Notes under the pieces: generated by a model | What the model saw: only the letters and a program-made list of their open reading frames with translations | Told to the model about the DNA's origin: nothing | The model's database searches: none | NCBI RefSeq assembly: GCF_016482825.1 | Contig: NZ_JAEMNV010000004.1 | Location: forward strand, 399,655-463,654 | Source: Antrihabitans stalagmiti | GTDB taxonomy: Bacteria; Actinomycetota; Actinomycetes; Mycobacteriales; Mycobacteriaceae | Direction: 5' to 3' | DNA length: 64,000 nt | Part shown: piece by piece, positions 52,918-63,597 of the stretch | Layout of the letters: each line of letters opens with the position of its first letter | Numbering within the stretch: position 1 is the first letter of the stretch | Position numbers and translations under genes: made by a program

Positions 52918-53169
52918 TCTGCAGATGCTATCGGGGCAGGGGAGGTTGCATCGCGATTGCCGGCGATCGGGGCTGTCGCAACCCGGCTGGGAACCTCTCG
53001 TATCGCGTGGACGTTGTAGTCGTGAGCGAGTGCGGCACTTATCCGGCGAGACCGCCTGCTATCTGGACACCGAACCTTCGCGGTAACCTGGTTTCCTCCG
53101 GCGGGAAAGACCGAAACACTCGATGATCCGAGTTCACGCGAAAGGACTGGCCATCGCGGCCGACGCTGT
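52918..53169. promoter_or_regulatory. Divergent region between kinase paralog 4 and ftsH
   Basis: 252 bp that must contain the ftsH promoter and the kinase promoter. A GAAAGGA purine run (53139-53145) lies well upstream of the ftsH ATG; no operator-like symmetry is obvious. Confidence 0.4.
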
Positions 53170-55512
53170 ATGAACCGCAAGACTGTGTTTCGAAACCTGG
53201 CGATACTTGCCGCCGTCCTCCTTGCCGTCTACGCATTCAGCTACTTCGGTAACGACACACGTGGCTGGCAGAACGTGGACACCTCCGTCGCGCTGTCGCA
53301 GCTGAAGGACAAAAACGTCGACGAGGTGCAGATCGACGACCGCGAGCAGCAAATTCGCCTGAAGCTCAAGAACGGTAACGACGCGACGGACGGCAAGACC
53401 CAGGTCATCGCGAAGTACCCGAACGCGGCGTCGGGCGACGTCTTCCGCGCCGTGCAGGATTCCGGGGCAAGCAAGTTCAACACCGAGGTCAACGGCGAAA
53501 GCTGGGTCAGCTCGCTGCTGCTGTTCGTGCTGCCGCTCGTGATTCTGCTCGGGTTGTTCATCTTCGTTATGGGCCGCATGCAGGGTGGCGGTCGCGGCGG
53601 GGTGATGGGCTTCGGTAAGTCGAAGGCGAAGCAGCTGACGAAGGACATGCCGAAGACGACGTTCTCCGACGTCGCCGGTGCCGACGAAGCTGTCGAAGAG
53701 CTCTACGAGATCAAGGACTTCCTGCAGAACCCGGCGCGCTACCAAGCACTCGGCGCGAAGATTCCACGGGGCGTGCTCCTGTACGGCCCACCCGGAACAG
53801 GTAAAACGCTTCTTGCCCGCGCGGTCGCAGGCGAGGCGGGCGTTCCGTTCTTCACCATCTCCGGCTCCGATTTCGTCGAGATGTTCGTCGGTGTCGGCGC
53901 GTCGCGTGTGCGTGACCTTTTCGAACAGGCGAAACAGAACAGCCCCTGCATCATTTTCGTCGACGAGATCGATGCGGTCGGCCGTCAGCGCGGCGCAGGC
54001 CTCGGCGGTGGGCACGACGAACGCGAACAGACGCTCAACCAGCTGCTCGTCGAGATGGACGGCTTCGGTGAGCGCACCGGCGTCATCCTGATCGCCGCCA
54101 CCAACCGTCCCGACATCCTCGATCCCGCGTTGCTGCGGCCAGGACGTTTCGATCGCCAGATCCCGGTCGGCAATCCCGATCTTGCCGGCCGCAGGTCGAT
54201 CCTTCGGGTGCACTCGAAGGGCAAGCCGATAGCCACCGACGCAGACCTGGACGGTTTGGCGAAGCGGACGGTCGGCATGTCGGGCGCCGATCTGGCGAAC
54301 GTCATCAACGAGGCCGCACTGCTCACCGCGCGCGAAGGCGGCACCGTGATCGTCGGCGATGCGTTGGAGGAAGCCGTCGACCGAGTGATCGGCGGGCCCC
54401 GTCGCAAGAGCCGGATCATCAGCGAGCACGAGAAGAAGATCACGGCCTATCACGAAGGTGGCCACACCCTTGCCGCGTGGGCGATGCCCGATATCGAGCC
54501 CGTCTACAAGGTGACGATCCTGGCCCGCGGGCGCACGGGTGGCCACGCCATGACGGTGCCCGAGGACGACAAGGGCCTCATGACGCGTTCGGAGATGATC
54601 GCGCGCCTCGTCATGGCGATGGGTGGGCGAGCAGCCGAGGAATTGGTGTTCCACGAGCCGACCACGGGTGCCTCGTCCGATATCGATCAGGCGACCAAAA
54701 TTGCTCGCGCGATGGTGACCGAGTACGGCATGAGTGCGAAGCTCGGTGCTGTCCGTTACGGCCAGGAGCAGGGCGATCCGTTCCTCGGTCGGTCGATGGG
54801 TGTCGCACCGGACTACTCGCACGAAATCGCACGCGAGATCGACGAGGAAGTGCGCAACCTGATCGAGGCCGCACACACCGAGGCCTGGGCAATCCTCAAC
54901 GAGTACCGCGACGTGCTGGATATCTTGGCGACCGAGCTCCTCGAGCGAGAAACGTTGCACCGCACGGACTTGGAAGAAATCTTCGGCGACGTCGAGAAGC
55001 GTCCTCGGATCACCGCGTTCAACGATTTCGGCGGTCGTACGCCGTCGGACAAGCCGCCGGTCAAGACACCACGCGAACTCGCGACCGAACGCGGCGAGAC
55101 GTGGCCGCCCGAGTTGCCGCCGACGCCGAGCGATCCGTCGCAACTGCCGCGGCACGCTCCGGCGAACGGCTATCACCAGCCTGCAGCGGTTCCGGGTGGC
55201 GGCTACGGTCCGCCACAGCGGCAGGCACCGCAACCATCACGTCCCGACTACGGTGCACCTGCTGGTTGGTCGGCCCCCGGCTGGCCGCCGCAGGAAACCG
55301 ACGAACCTCACGGTCCGACACCGGGGGATCGGTGGACGCCGGGTCAGCATGGCTATCAGCCAGGTCAGCCACCTCGACCGCCGCAGGGCAACGGTCCTTC
55401 CGGACCGACGCATGCCTGGAATCCGCAGCCAGGTGGCCGGCACGACGGATCGGATCGATACGGCCCGAACGGCGAACCTGAATCCTGGGAAGGCCCGAAC
55501 GGGCGGCACTAG
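53170..55512 (+). CDS. ftsH: ATP-dependent zinc metalloprotease FtsH
   Basis: 780 aa. TM helices at about 8-25 and 114-134 flank a periplasmic-type domain. The AAA module has Walker A GPPGTGKT (206-213), Walker B IIFVDEID and arginine-finger region [18 protein letters not shown]. The peptidase zinc site is HEGGH (about 422-426). The C-terminal 170 residues are Pro/Gly/Gln-rich, an actinobacterial extension of unknown role. It degrades membrane and short-lived cytosolic proteins. First gene of the ftsH–fol–pan block. Confidence 0.95.
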   Translation: MNRKTVFRNLAILAAVLLAVYAFSYFGNDTRGWQNVDTSVALSQLKDKNVDEVQIDDREQQIRLKLKNGNDATDGKTQVIAKYPNAASGDVFRAVQDSGASKFNTEVNGESWVSSLLLFVLPLVILLGLFIFVMGRMQGGGRGGVMGFGKSKAKQLTKDMPKTTFSDVAGADEAVEELYEIKDFLQNPARYQALGAKIPRGVLLYGPPGTGKTLLARAVAGEAGVPFFTISGSDFVEMFVGVGASRVRDLFEQAKQNSPCIIFVDEIDAVGRQRGAGLGGGHDEREQTLNQLLVEMDGFGERTGVILIAATNRPDILDPALLRPGRFDRQIPVGNPDLAGRRSILRVHSKGKPIATDADLDGLAKRTVGMSGADLANVINEAALLTAREGGTVIVGDALEEAVDRVIGGPRRKSRIISEHEKKITAYHEGGHTLAAWAMPDIEPVYKVTILARGRTGGHAMTVPEDDKGLMTRSEMIARLVMAMGGRAAEELVFHEPTTGASSDIDQATKIARAMVTEYGMSAKLGAVRYGQEQGDPFLGRSMGVAPDYSHEIAREIDEEVRNLIEAAHTEAWAILNEYRDVLDILATELLERETLHRTDLEEIFGDVEKRPRITAFNDFGGRTPSDKPPVKTPRELATERGETWPPELPPTPSDPSQLPRHAPANGYHQPAAVPGGGYGPPQRQAPQPSRPDYGAPAGWSAPGWPPQETDEPHGPTPGDRWTPGQHGYQPGQPPRPPQGNGPSGPTHAWNPQPGGRHDGSDRYGPNGEPESWEGPNGRH

Positions 55513-55626
55513 GGTCCGGCCTAGGGTTTAGCCGCAGGGCTCTATTCGAATGCTCGACCGTCGGATGCTCGGCCTGACGACAGGCCCTGACGCCGAAGGA
55601 GAGCCACAAACTGGAGGTGGTGTCAC

Positions 55627-56262
55627 TTGGCGCTCGAGCAACTCGACAGCAACGGCAGCGCCGGCGAATTCGCCGAGGCACTGCAGACCGGCAATCCTTT
55701 CGACCAGCCGCGGGCCGAAGCGGCCGTCCGCGAGCTGTTGCTCGCGGTCGGCGAGGATCCGGATCGCGAAGGGCTGAAAGACACGCCTGCGCGGGTCGCT
55801 CGCGCCTACCGCGAAATGTTCGCAGGCCTCTTCGTCGAACCTGCAGAAGTTCTCAACACCACGTTCGACGAAGGTCACCAGGAGTTGGTGCTGGTCCGCG
55901 ACATCCCGCTGTACTCGACCTGCGAGCATCACCTCGTCGCGTTCCACGGGGTCGCGCACGTCGGGTACATCCCCGGCACCACCGGCCGCGTCACCGGGTT
56001 GTCGAAGATTGCGCGCGTTGTCGATCTGTACGCCAAGCGACCGCAGGTCCAGGAACGGCTGACGAGCCAGATCGCCGACGCCTTGATGCGGAAGTTGGAT
56101 CCCCGCGGAGCGATCGTCGTTGTCGAGGCCGAGCATCTCTGCATGGCTATGCGCGGAATTCGCAAGCCGGGAGCCAGTACGACGACCTCGGCGGTGCGTG
56201 GACTCTTCCAGTCGAGCGCGGCCTCACGATCCGAGGCCCTGGACCTGATGTTGCGCAAGTGA
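55627..56262 (+). CDS. folE: GTP cyclohydrolase I
   Basis: 211 aa. Zinc-site motifs are [12 protein letters not shown] and [15 protein letters not shown]. It opens GTP to dihydroneopterin triphosphate, the first step of folate synthesis. TTG start supported by GGAGGTG upstream. The stop overlaps folP (GTGA). Confidence 0.94.
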   Translation: MALEQLDSNGSAGEFAEALQTGNPFDQPRAEAAVRELLLAVGEDPDREGLKDTPARVARAYREMFAGLFVEPAEVLNTTFDEGHQELVLVRDIPLYSTCEHHLVAFHGVAHVGYIPGTTGRVTGLSKIARVVDLYAKRPQVQERLTSQIADALMRKLDPRGAIVVVEAEHLCMAMRGIRKPGASTTTSAVRGLFQSSAASRSEALDLMLRK

Positions 56263-57122
56263 GCAACCTGCCCGCGGCGCGTCACGATCGTGGTCTCGTC
56301 GTGATGGGTGTTCTGAACGTGACGAGTGATTCGTTTTCCGACGGTGGCCGGTATCTCGATCACGACGCGGCGATCGCGCACGGTGTCGAGCTCGCGGCAG
56401 CAGGCGCCGACATCATCGACGTCGGCGGCGAGTCGACGCGGCCAGGAGCCGCACGCGTCGATCCAGCTGTCGAAGCAGCGCGAATCGTCCCCGTGATCGA
56501 AGATTTGGTGGCTGCCGGCATCCGTGTCAGCGTCGACACAATGCGGTCGACGGTCGCCGAGGCTGCGATTTCCGCTGGTGCTTCCGTGGTCAACGACGTA
56601 TCGGGGGGCAGGGCGGATGCCGGGATGAAGAACGTCGTCGCGGCGGCGAAGGTGCCGTGGATCCTGATGCATTGGCGTTCCGCGGCGGACTATGTCCATA
56701 CCGGTTCCGCCGAACATTACGACGATGTGGTTGCCGAAGTCCGTGCCGAACTGCTGGTGCAGTTGGATTCGGCCGTAAACGCAGGAGTCGATCCGGCTGC
56801 GATCGTGCTCGATCCCGGCCTCGGTTTCGCGAAGAATGCCGACCACAACTGGGCTCTGCTTGCCGCATTGCCCGAGCTCACCGGTCTAGGTTTTCCGATC
56901 TTGATCGGTGCGTCGAGGAAACGCTTCCTCGGCAGCCTGCTTGCCGAAGACGGGATGATTCGGCCCCCCGACGGCCGCGAGACAGCGACGGCTGTCGTGT
57001 CGGCACTGGCAGCGGTCAACGGCGCGTGGGGTGTCCGGGTCCACGACGTCGCAGGCACAGTCGACGCGCTGCGAGTCAGCGCCGCCTGGCGTGCCGCTGG
57101 GGAAGGCGCGAACCATGTCTGA
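56259..57122 (+). CDS. folP: Dihydropteroate synthase
   Basis: 287 aa. [43 protein letters not shown] and GASRKRFLG are the pterin and pABA loop motifs. It joins dihydropterin-CH2-PP and pABA and is the sulfonamide target. GTG overlapping the folE stop; the ATG of folB overlaps its end. Confidence 0.94.
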   Translation: MSNLPAARHDRGLVVMGVLNVTSDSFSDGGRYLDHDAAIAHGVELAAAGADIIDVGGESTRPGAARVDPAVEAARIVPVIEDLVAAGIRVSVDTMRSTVAEAAISAGASVVNDVSGGRADAGMKNVVAAAKVPWILMHWRSAADYVHTGSAEHYDDVVAEVRAELLVQLDSAVNAGVDPAAIVLDPGLGFAKNADHNWALLAALPELTGLGFPILIGASRKRFLGSLLAEDGMIRPPDGRETATAVVSALAAVNGAWGVRVHDVAGTVDALRVSAAWRAAGEGANHV

Positions 57123-57516
57123 TCGCATCGAACTCGTCGGGCTGGAGGTTTTCGGCCACCACGGGGTGTTCGACCATGAACGCCGCGACGGCCAACTGTT
57201 TCTCGTCGACATCACAGTCTGGTTGGACATGTCGCACGCAGCGGTCACCGACGACCTTGCCGACACCGTCGACTACGGCGGTCTTGCTGCTCGTGCAGCC
57301 GCGATCGTGGCAGGTCCGCCCCGGAATCTGATCGAGACGGTTGCCGTCGAGATCGCCGAGGACGTCATGACCCTCGAACTTGTGCACGCCGTCGAGGTAA
57401 TGCTGCACAAACCGGCCGCGCCGATCCCACTCACCTTTGCCGATGTCCGCGTCGTCGCTCGCCGATCTCGCAAAGGTGCTCGTCGCAGCACTGACGATCC
57501 AGGACTGCTCGAGTGA
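57115..57516 (+). CDS. folB: Dihydroneopterin aldolase
   Basis: 133 aa. [28 protein letters not shown] is the family core, and [13 protein letters not shown] carries the conserved Glu region. It cleaves dihydroneopterin to hydroxymethyl-dihydropterin plus glycolaldehyde. Overlaps folP by 8 nt and folK by 4 nt. Confidence 0.93.
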   Translation: MSDRIELVGLEVFGHHGVFDHERRDGQLFLVDITVWLDMSHAAVTDDLADTVDYGGLAARAAAIVAGPPRNLIETVAVEIAEDVMTLELVHAVEVMLHKPAAPIPLTFADVRVVARRSRKGARRSTDDPGLLE

Positions 57517-58031
57517 GCAGAGCGGTGCTGTCGATCGGTTCCAACATGGGCGATCGAGTGCAGAATCTGCAGTCGGTTCTCGATGCCTTCGGAGCGTCCG
57601 TCGTCGATGTTTCACCTGTATATACAACTGCGCCGTGGGGCGGTATCGATCAGGACGACTTTCTCAACGCGATACTCGTTGTCGACGATCCCGCTGTCGA
57701 TTGTCTCGGCTGGCTGCACCGCGGTCAGCAACTCGAGCAGGCCGCCGCGAGGACGCGGACCGTGGTGTGGGGCCCTCGCACGCTCGATGTCGACGTCGTC
57801 ACCTGTGACGATATTCGTAGCGACGACCCGGAGTTGACGTTGCCGCATCCGCGCGCGCACGAACGCGCGTTCGTCCTCGTTCCCTGGATCGACGTCGAAC
57901 CCGACGGTGTGCTCGACGTCGGTGGCGTTGCCACACCTCTGACGCAGCTACTCGCTGCCCTGCCCGACGACGAACGTACGGGTGTAGCCGCCACAGAACT
58001 TGTGCTGCAGCTTCGAAGGCGGGCGCAGTGA
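57513..58031 (+). CDS. folK: 2-Amino-4-hydroxy-6-hydroxymethyldihydropteridine pyrophosphokinase
   Basis: 172 aa. [31 protein letters not shown] (Mg-binding Asps) and [16 protein letters not shown] are HPPK signatures. It transfers pyrophosphate from ATP to hydroxymethyl-dihydropterin, the substrate of FolP. GTG overlapping folB; the stop overlaps the DUF3180 start. Confidence 0.94.
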   Translation: MSRAVLSIGSNMGDRVQNLQSVLDAFGASVVDVSPVYTTAPWGGIDQDDFLNAILVVDDPAVDCLGWLHRGQQLEQAAARTRTVVWGPRTLDVDVVTCDDIRSDDPELTLPHPRAHERAFVLVPWIDVEPDGVLDVGGVATPLTQLLAALPDDERTGVAATELVLQLRRRAQ

Positions 58032-58498
58032 TGAAGCCGACACGGATACCCGACCTCGTTGTATTGCTCGTCTTTGCCACCGCGGCGACGTGGCTGCTCG
58101 TCCGAGTGTTCTACGGCCAGCTACCGCCGATTCCGGTCTACGCGGGAGCGTCGTTGTATCCGGTCGCCGTGGTCGAGGTGATTGCGGCGTTCATCATTCG
58201 GTCGCGTGTCAACAACCACGAGATCGGTGACGGCCTCCGTCAGTTGCACCCGATTACCGCAGCACGCGCAGTAGCACTCGCCAAGGCGTCCGCGCTGGTA
58301 GGCGCTGCGAGCGCCGGGGTATGGCTCGGCTTCCTGCTTTACGTGTTTCCGCAGCGCGACACGCTGAGCGCAGCCGTCGCCGACAGCACGGGTGCAATCG
58401 TCGGGCTGGCCGCGGGAGTTGTTCTCGTCGTTGCCGCACTGTGGCTCGAACACTGTTGCAAGGCACCGGAGGACCCGCCGGACGAGCCGGCACATTGA
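58031..58498 (+). CDS. DUF3180 membrane protein
   Basis: 155 aa, four TM helices. PDLVVLLVFATAATWLLVRVFYGQLPPIP followed by LHPITAARAVALAKASALVGA is the DUF3180 pattern, always found after folK in mycolic-acid actinobacteria. Function unknown. GTG at 58028 would also serve as start and overlaps folK. Confidence 0.85.
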   Translation: MKPTRIPDLVVLLVFATAATWLLVRVFYGQLPPIPVYAGASLYPVAVVEVIAAFIIRSRVNNHEIGDGLRQLHPITAARAVALAKASALVGAASAGVWLGFLLYVFPQRDTLSAAVADSTGAIVGLAAGVVLVVAALWLEHCCKAPEDPPDEPAH

Positions 58499-58610
58499 TG
58501 CTCGAGGCGTCCGTCAACGCCGAAATCGGTCGCCTCTGCACGACTACCGAGCGGCGGAATCGCCGCACCGCTCCACGGTTCTAGACCTCGCGACGGCTAC
58601 CCTTGGCGTC

Positions 58611-59618
58611 ATGACGTCCGCTTCCCGCACCAAGTCGCCGCGTCGCGGCCGACGCAGCGCGGGCCAGCTGATCCTGGCGGCAATGCTCGGATTGGGCCTG
58701 ATCGCGAGCATTTTTCTGATCTTCGCCGACAGCGTGCAACTGCTTCGCGTCGGAGTCGTCGCCGCTGCGTGGGCCGCCATCGTCGGCGGTATCGCGATGA
58801 CGAAATACCGTCGAGAATCCGCTGTCGACAAGGCAAAGGCCCGCGATCTGCAGACGGTCTACGAGTTGCAGTTGGAGCGCGAGATCTCCGCACGACGCGA
58901 GTTCGAGATGGGTGTCGAGGCGCGCGTACGGAGAGAAGTTCGTGCCGATGCCGAAGAACTCGCCGGACTCCGTGCCGAACTTGTCGCGTTGCGCGCGAAC
59001 CTGCAGGTCCTCTTCGACGGCCAGTTGCCGTCGGAACGCGTCGCCCTGCGTGCCGATTCGACGCGGGTCCAGGAATTGGCGAGTGGCCAGGACGGCGACT
59101 ATCCGAATTATCGGGAACCCCGTGCTAGGGATAGTCAGAACGGCCGCGACGTTCCCGTGTTCGATCGCAATCGTCCGCCGGACCCCGCCTACGTTGCCGA
59201 CAACAACCAACGACCGCAATTTGCGACGCCGTACGACGAGCCGGTCACCGCAGAGGTCGCAGCCATCCCCGAGTTCGGTCCCATGCCAACCACGCCGGCG
59301 TCGGCGCCCGAGCCGCCTATCGTTACCACTCCCCAGCAGCACCTGCCGCAGGATGATGCAGCCGACACCGCGCCCGAACCGTTTGTCGAGCCTGAGGCGG
59401 AGTTCGAGCCAGAGTTCGAGCCTGACGTCGACGCCGAGCTGCCGTTGCTACCCGAGCCTGCCGCGGGCTCACGACGTCGTCGCCGTGCCGAAGCTGAGGC
59501 CGCTGAGGTCGACGGTATGGCGCCGAAGAGCATCTCGGTCGCCGAACTGATGGCGAATCTTCGGTCGGAGACGGTCGGCAGCGAGGGTTCCGGTCGTCGT
59601 TCACGCCACGGCCAGTGA
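58611..59618 (+). CDS. DUF6779-type membrane protein with coiled coil and acidic tail
   Basis: 335 aa. Two TM helices near 20-60, a charged helical stretch (KAKARDLQTVYELQLEREISARREFEM...) that looks like coiled coil, and a long Pro/Glu-rich tail with EPEAEFEPEFEPDVDAE repeats. Position between DUF3180 and the DUF2520 gene matches mycobacterial orthologs. Possible cell-envelope or division role by location only. Confidence 0.8.
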   Translation: MTSASRTKSPRRGRRSAGQLILAAMLGLGLIASIFLIFADSVQLLRVGVVAAAWAAIVGGIAMTKYRRESAVDKAKARDLQTVYELQLEREISARREFEMGVEARVRREVRADAEELAGLRAELVALRANLQVLFDGQLPSERVALRADSTRVQELASGQDGDYPNYREPRARDSQNGRDVPVFDRNRPPDPAYVADNNQRPQFATPYDEPVTAEVAAIPEFGPMPTTPASAPEPPIVTTPQQHLPQDDAADTAPEPFVEPEAEFEPEFEPDVDAELPLLPEPAAGSRRRRRAEAEAAEVDGMAPKSISVAELMANLRSETVGSEGSGRRSRHGQ

Positions 59619-59727
59619 GCTGTAGATCACTCTCCGCTGCATAGCTTCGGCGATGTTCTAGCCGATATCCTGTGCGAAGGACGTCTGGTACCCGCCGAGC
59701 GGGACTGGAACGAACGAGAGGACAGCG

Positions 59728-60669
59728 TTGACCTCCTATGGGTTGACCTCAGCGAGCCACGTCGGTGGCCCAGCACCTGCACGATTGACGGTAGGAATCG
59801 TCTCGGCAGGTCGCGTCGGAACAGCTATCGGTGCCGCTCTCGAACGCGTCGGCCATATCGTCTTCGGAGTTTCCGCAGTGTCGAGCGCTTCGGTGCACCG
59901 CGCCGAGACCCGGCTTCCGGAATCGCGAATTCTCCCGATCGACGAAGTGGCCAAGCGAAGCGAACTGCTCGTTCTCGCCGTCCCCGATTCCGAACTTGCA
60001 ACGATCGTCAGTGGTTTGGCGTCGACGGGCGTTGTGCGCCCGGGTGCACTTGTCGCGCATACGTCCGGTGCAAACGGCATCGGCGTCCTTGCGCCGCTGA
60101 CCGCACTCGGTGCGACGCCGCTCGCCATTCACCCTGCAATGACCTTCACCGGCCACGACGAGGACACCGCGCGCCTCGCCAACGCTTGCTTCGGCATCAC
60201 TGCAGCTGACGAAATCGGTTATGCGGTCGCGCAATCGTTGGTAATCGAGATCGGCGGCGAACCGGTCCGCGTCGCGGAGGCCAACCGAACTCTCTACCAC
60301 GCGGCTCTCGCCCACGGCAGCAATCATCTCGTCACGTTGGTGGTGGACGCTGTTGCGGCACTTCGGGTTGCGTTGGCGGGTCAGGAACTGCTCGGTCAGC
60401 AGACCATCGACGAACAGCCGAACGGTGTCGCAGAACGTATGCTCGCGCCCCTGCTTTCGGCGGCGCTGGACAATGCGCTGCGACGCGGACAGTCGGCATT
60501 GACCGGCCCCGTCGCCCGTGGCGACGTCGCTGCGGTCGCGGCTCACCTCGCGGTGCTCGAAGCCGCCGATCCAGACCTGGCAGCCGGCTATCGAGCGATG
60601 TCGTTGCGTTCGGCACAGCGCATCGGTGCCGGTGCGGAACTGATCGACCTGTTGGAGGAGGGGAGATGA
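59728..60669 (+). CDS. Rossmann-like and DUF2520 domain protein
   Basis: 313 aa. The Rossmann motif [21 protein letters not shown] binds NAD(P); a C-terminal all-helical DUF2520 domain ([24 protein letters not shown]) follows. The fold recalls ketopantoate/6PGDH-type reductases, and its place directly before panC suggests a role in pantothenate synthesis, unproven. TTG start with GAGAGGA upstream; overlaps panC by 4 nt. Confidence 0.82.
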   Translation: MTSYGLTSASHVGGPAPARLTVGIVSAGRVGTAIGAALERVGHIVFGVSAVSSASVHRAETRLPESRILPIDEVAKRSELLVLAVPDSELATIVSGLASTGVVRPGALVAHTSGANGIGVLAPLTALGATPLAIHPAMTFTGHDEDTARLANACFGITAADEIGYAVAQSLVIEIGGEPVRVAEANRTLYHAALAHGSNHLVTLVVDAVAALRVALAGQELLGQQTIDEQPNGVAERMLAPLLSAALDNALRRGQSALTGPVARGDVAAVAAHLAVLEAADPDLAAGYRAMSLRSAQRIGAGAELIDLLEEGR

Positions 60670-61613
60670 CTACAACAGCTAACCCGTTGCAGGGTGCCTT
60701 CGTCCCGGGTGAACTGACGGTTCATCACGATCCGAAAGTTGTCACGGCTATCTCGAACGCGCTGCGCGGCGTCGGTCGAAGTGTCGCGCTGGTTCCGACG
60801 ATGGGAGCGCTGCACCGCGGACACATCGAGATCGTCCGGCAGGCCAAGCGCGCCAATTCGGTTGTGATCGTGTCGATTTTCGTCAATCCACTGCAGTTCG
60901 GCGCAGGGGAGGACCTCGACGCGTATCCGCGGACGCTCGATGCCGACATCGCGATGCTGCGCAACGAAGGTGTCGAGGTTGTATTCGCACCATCGGTGGC
61001 CGACATGTATCCGGACGGCCGTCGCACGATGATCCATCCGGGCCCGGTCGGTGCTGATCTCGAAGGTGCAAGCAGGCCTACACATTTCGCGGGGATGCTC
61101 ACCGTCGTCGCGAAACTGCTGCAGATCGCCCGACCGACCAATGCCTACTTCGGCGAGAAGGACTACCAGCAGCTCGCTTTGATCCGGCAGCTGGTCCGCG
61201 ACCTGAACTTCGACGTTCGGATCGTGGGAGTCCAGACCATTCGCGAAGCAGACGGCCTCGCGATGTCCTCCCGCAACCGCTATCTCGACCCGGATCAGCG
61301 GGAAGCCGCGACTGCGTTGTCGGCGGCACTGCTCGCAGGCGCGAGCGCGGGCCCCAAGGGTGCCGACGCCGTGCTCGCTGCGGCTCGGTCGGTGCTGGCG
61401 GCGGTGCCCGAGTTCGAGGTCGACTATCTGGAACTTCGTGGCGCCGACCTCGGTCCGGCGCCGGAGAACGGCCAAGGTCGATTGCTGGTCGCGGCCCGTA
61501 TCGGTACCACCCGTCTTATCGACAACGTCGGTGTCTCGCTCGGTATCCGGACAGAGGATCCGCAGACCGGCGACCACGCACAGTCCAACCCACTCAGCAG
61601 TTCCACCCACTAG
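60666..61613 (+). CDS. panC: Pantothenate synthetase
   Basis: 315 aa. [19 protein letters not shown] is the HIGH-type ATP site; [20 protein letters not shown] and [14 protein letters not shown] are the other motifs. It condenses pantoate and beta-alanine. Coupled to the DUF2520 gene and followed 13 bp later by panD, which makes its beta-alanine. Confidence 0.94.
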   Translation: MTTTANPLQGAFVPGELTVHHDPKVVTAISNALRGVGRSVALVPTMGALHRGHIEIVRQAKRANSVVIVSIFVNPLQFGAGEDLDAYPRTLDADIAMLRNEGVEVVFAPSVADMYPDGRRTMIHPGPVGADLEGASRPTHFAGMLTVVAKLLQIARPTNAYFGEKDYQQLALIRQLVRDLNFDVRIVGVQTIREADGLAMSSRNRYLDPDQREAATALSAALLAGASAGPKGADAVLAAARSVLAAVPEFEVDYLELRGADLGPAPENGQGRLLVAARIGTTRLIDNVGVSLGIRTEDPQTGDHAQSNPLSSSTH

Positions 61614-61626
61614 GAAAGGGCCAGCG

Positions 61627-62046
61627 ATGTTCCGGACCATGATGAAATCGAAGATCCACCGCGCGACCGTAACTCATGCCGACCTGCATTACGTGGGGTC
61701 GGTGACCGTCGACCGCGACCTGATGGAGGCAGCCGATCTGCTCGAAGGCGAGCAGGTCTGCATTGTCGACATCACCAACGGCGCGCGCCTCGAGACCTAC
61801 GTCATCACCGGCGAGGCGGGTTCCGGCGTGATCGGAATCAACGGTGCTGCAGCGCATCTCGTCGCGCCTGGCGATCTGGTGATTCTGATCGCGTACGGCA
61901 CGATGAACGAGCAGGAAGTGCGCGACTACAAGCCACGGGTTGTGTTCGTCGACGAGGCGAACAAGCCTGTCGAACTCGGGTCCGATCCGGCTCACGCGCC
62001 GGCCGGTTCCGGATTGATCACTCCCCGTACGCTTTCCGTAGTCTGA
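61627..62046 (+). CDS. panD: Aspartate 1-decarboxylase
   Basis: 139 aa. Self-processing site HYVGSVTVD (Gly24-Ser25) yields the pyruvoyl cofactor. [19 protein letters not shown] and [11 protein letters not shown] are conserved. It makes beta-alanine from Asp. The C-terminal tail is the actinobacterial long form. Confidence 0.94.
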   Translation: MFRTMMKSKIHRATVTHADLHYVGSVTVDRDLMEAADLLEGEQVCIVDITNGARLETYVITGEAGSGVIGINGAAAHLVAPGDLVILIAYGTMNEQEVRDYKPRVVFVDEANKPVELGSDPAHAPAGSGLITPRTLSVV

Positions 62047-62059
62047 CCGGCGCCGGTAG

Positions 62060-62863
62060 ATGCTGCTCACGATCGATGTTCGCAACACGAACATCGTCCT
62101 CGGTCTGTTCACCGGCTCGGGATCGCACTCGAAGCTGGTGCGGGACTGGCGTATGCACACCGACGCCAGGATCACCGCAGACGAGCTTGCGCTTGCTCTG
62201 AGAGGCCTGCTCGGCAGCCATATCGAGGGAATCACCGGTGTGTCAGCACTTTCCACGGTTCCGTCGGTGCTGCGCGAGCTTCGTACGATGTTGCGAAAAT
62301 ACTGGGGTCACGTACCGCACGTTGTCGTGGAGCCGGGTGTTCGCACCGGAGTGCCGTTGCTCGTCGACAACCCGAAGGAGGTCGGCGCCGACCGGATCGT
62401 CAACAGCATTGCGGCACATCACCTCTACCGGACGCCCGCGATCGTCGTCGATCTCGGAACAGCGACGTGCGTCGACGTGATTTCCGCCAAAGGTGAATTC
62501 CTCGGGGGCTGCATCGCCCCCGGGGTCGAGATCTCCATGGATGCGCTTGTGCACAGCGCATCGTTGCGTAAAGCGGAGTTGCTGCGGCCGCGATCGGCAG
62601 TCGGCAAGAACACTGTCGAATGTATGCAGGCTGGAGCGGTATTCGGTTTCGCGGGAATGGTCGATGGACTCGTCAGGCGGGTCAGGGCGGATCTTCCCGG
62701 CTTCGAAGGCGACGACGTCGCTGTGATTGCCACCGGTGACAGTGCACCGCTGATCATCCCGGAGTCCGACGTGATCGCCCATCACGAGCCGGACCTCGCG
62801 CTGGAAGGCCTGCGCCTGGTCTACGAGCGCAATCTCGCCAAGGGCCGCCTGCGCAACGCTTAG
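62060..62863 (+). CDS. coaX: Type III pantothenate kinase
   Basis: 267 aa. [17 protein letters not shown] has DVRN as in mycobacterial CoaX (rather than DxGN); [40 protein letters not shown] and [21 protein letters not shown] are further signatures. It phosphorylates pantothenate, the first CoA step, completing the pan/coa cluster. Confidence 0.94.
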   Translation: MLLTIDVRNTNIVLGLFTGSGSHSKLVRDWRMHTDARITADELALALRGLLGSHIEGITGVSALSTVPSVLRELRTMLRKYWGHVPHVVVEPGVRTGVPLLVDNPKEVGADRIVNSIAAHHLYRTPAIVVDLGTATCVDVISAKGEFLGGCIAPGVEISMDALVHSASLRKAELLRPRSAVGKNTVECMQAGAVFGFAGMVDGLVRRVRADLPGFEGDDVAVIATGDSAPLIIPESDVIAHHEPDLALEGLRLVYERNLAKGRLRNA

Positions 62864-62896
62864 GTTTCTCCCGCTCAGGTTTGTGACCGTAGGTGC

Positions 62897-62902
62897 TACA
62901 CT
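62897..62902 (+). promoter_or_regulatory. -10 box of a leaderless transcript
   Basis: TACACT (TANNNT) lies 6 nt before the GTG of the Cys leader ORF, the spacing expected when transcription starts at the start codon. No good -35 element seen. Confidence 0.55.
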
Positions 62903-62908
62903 TTTCTG

Positions 62909-62950
62909 GTGATTACCCGCATGAGTGCCCAGGAGTGTTGTCGAGGCTGA
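62909..62950 (+). CDS. Leaderless Cys-Cys leader peptide (attenuator)
   Basis: 13-codon ORF MITRMSAQECCRG-stop, with tandem Cys codons three residues before the stop. Polycysteine leaderless ORFs of this type act as Cys-responsive attenuators upstream of sulfur-catabolism operons in mycobacteria. Here it precedes cysteine dioxygenase and rhodanese genes by about 40 nt, fitting Cys-dependent control. Confidence 0.7.
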   Translation: MITRMSAQECCRG

Positions 62951-62989
62951 CCTCTGCCTTGACCAACTAACACTTCCTGGAGAAACCTC

Positions 62990-63595
62990 ATGCTCTCCGC
63001 ATCTTCTGTGGAAACACGTGTATCTGCTCGTCCCGCACCGCACGCCTCCCGCGACGTCTCCGATCGCGTTATCGCTTCGGCGCTTCCCACTCGCCTGCGC
63101 CCGGCCGACCTGCTGCGGCTCACCGACGAAGGCGCTGTCGACGTCCTCAACGGGCACTACGACCACCTGCTGCCATCGGGTGGGCAGTGGCCGACGGGCA
63201 ATCGCTGGGCAGTTCGCCTCAGCTCCGACGACGACGTCGACGTGTGGCTGATCAGCTGGGTTCCCGACCAATCGACCGAACTGCACGATCACGCGGGCTC
63301 CCTCGGCGCACTGACCGTTCTCAGTGGTGCGTTGTCCGAATACCGTTGGACCGGTGCGGAACTGCGACGCCGGACCCTGAGCGCAGGCGACCAGGCCTCG
63401 TTCCCGATCGGGTGGGTGCACGACGTGATGCGTGCTCCTGATGTGCCAGGTGGTTCCGACGTTTCCGAACCGACGCTCAGCGTCCACGCCTATTCGCCAC
63501 CGCTGACTGCGATGTCCTACTACGAAGTTGCCGACGGGCAGCGATTGCGTCGCACTCGGACCAAGCTCACCGACATGCCAGAGGGAGATCTGTAG
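62990..63595 (+). CDS. Cysteine dioxygenase-type cupin
   Basis: 201 aa. Iron ligands: His99 and His101 in TELHDHAGS and His144 in GWVHDV. The fold and spacing match type I cysteine dioxygenase, which oxidises Cys to cysteine sulfinate. GGAG upstream of the ATG. Cys-Cys leader upstream and rhodanese downstream (2 bp) indicate a Cys-detoxification/sulfur-catabolism operon. A related thiol dioxygenase substrate cannot be excluded. Confidence 0.85.
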   Translation: MLSASSVETRVSARPAPHASRDVSDRVIASALPTRLRPADLLRLTDEGAVDVLNGHYDHLLPSGGQWPTGNRWAVRLSSDDDVDVWLISWVPDQSTELHDHAGSLGALTVLSGALSEYRWTGAELRRRTLSAGDQASFPIGWVHDVMRAPDVPGGSDVSEPTLSVHAYSPPLTAMSYYEVADGQRLRRTRTKLTDMPEGDL

Positions 63596-63597
63596 CG

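Noticed and set aside
32511-53169. Insertion as prophage or IS-borne island
   Set aside because: No integrase, transposase, phage gene or att-like direct repeat found in the segment.
53134-55233. 699-aa open frame antisense to ftsH
   Set aside because: Opposite strand of a clear ftsH gene; composition is high-GC shadow (Arg/Asp/His-rich) with no family motif.
62881-62886. TTGTGA as -35 of the Cys leader promoter
   Set aside because: Only 10 bp from the -10 box; spacing too short.
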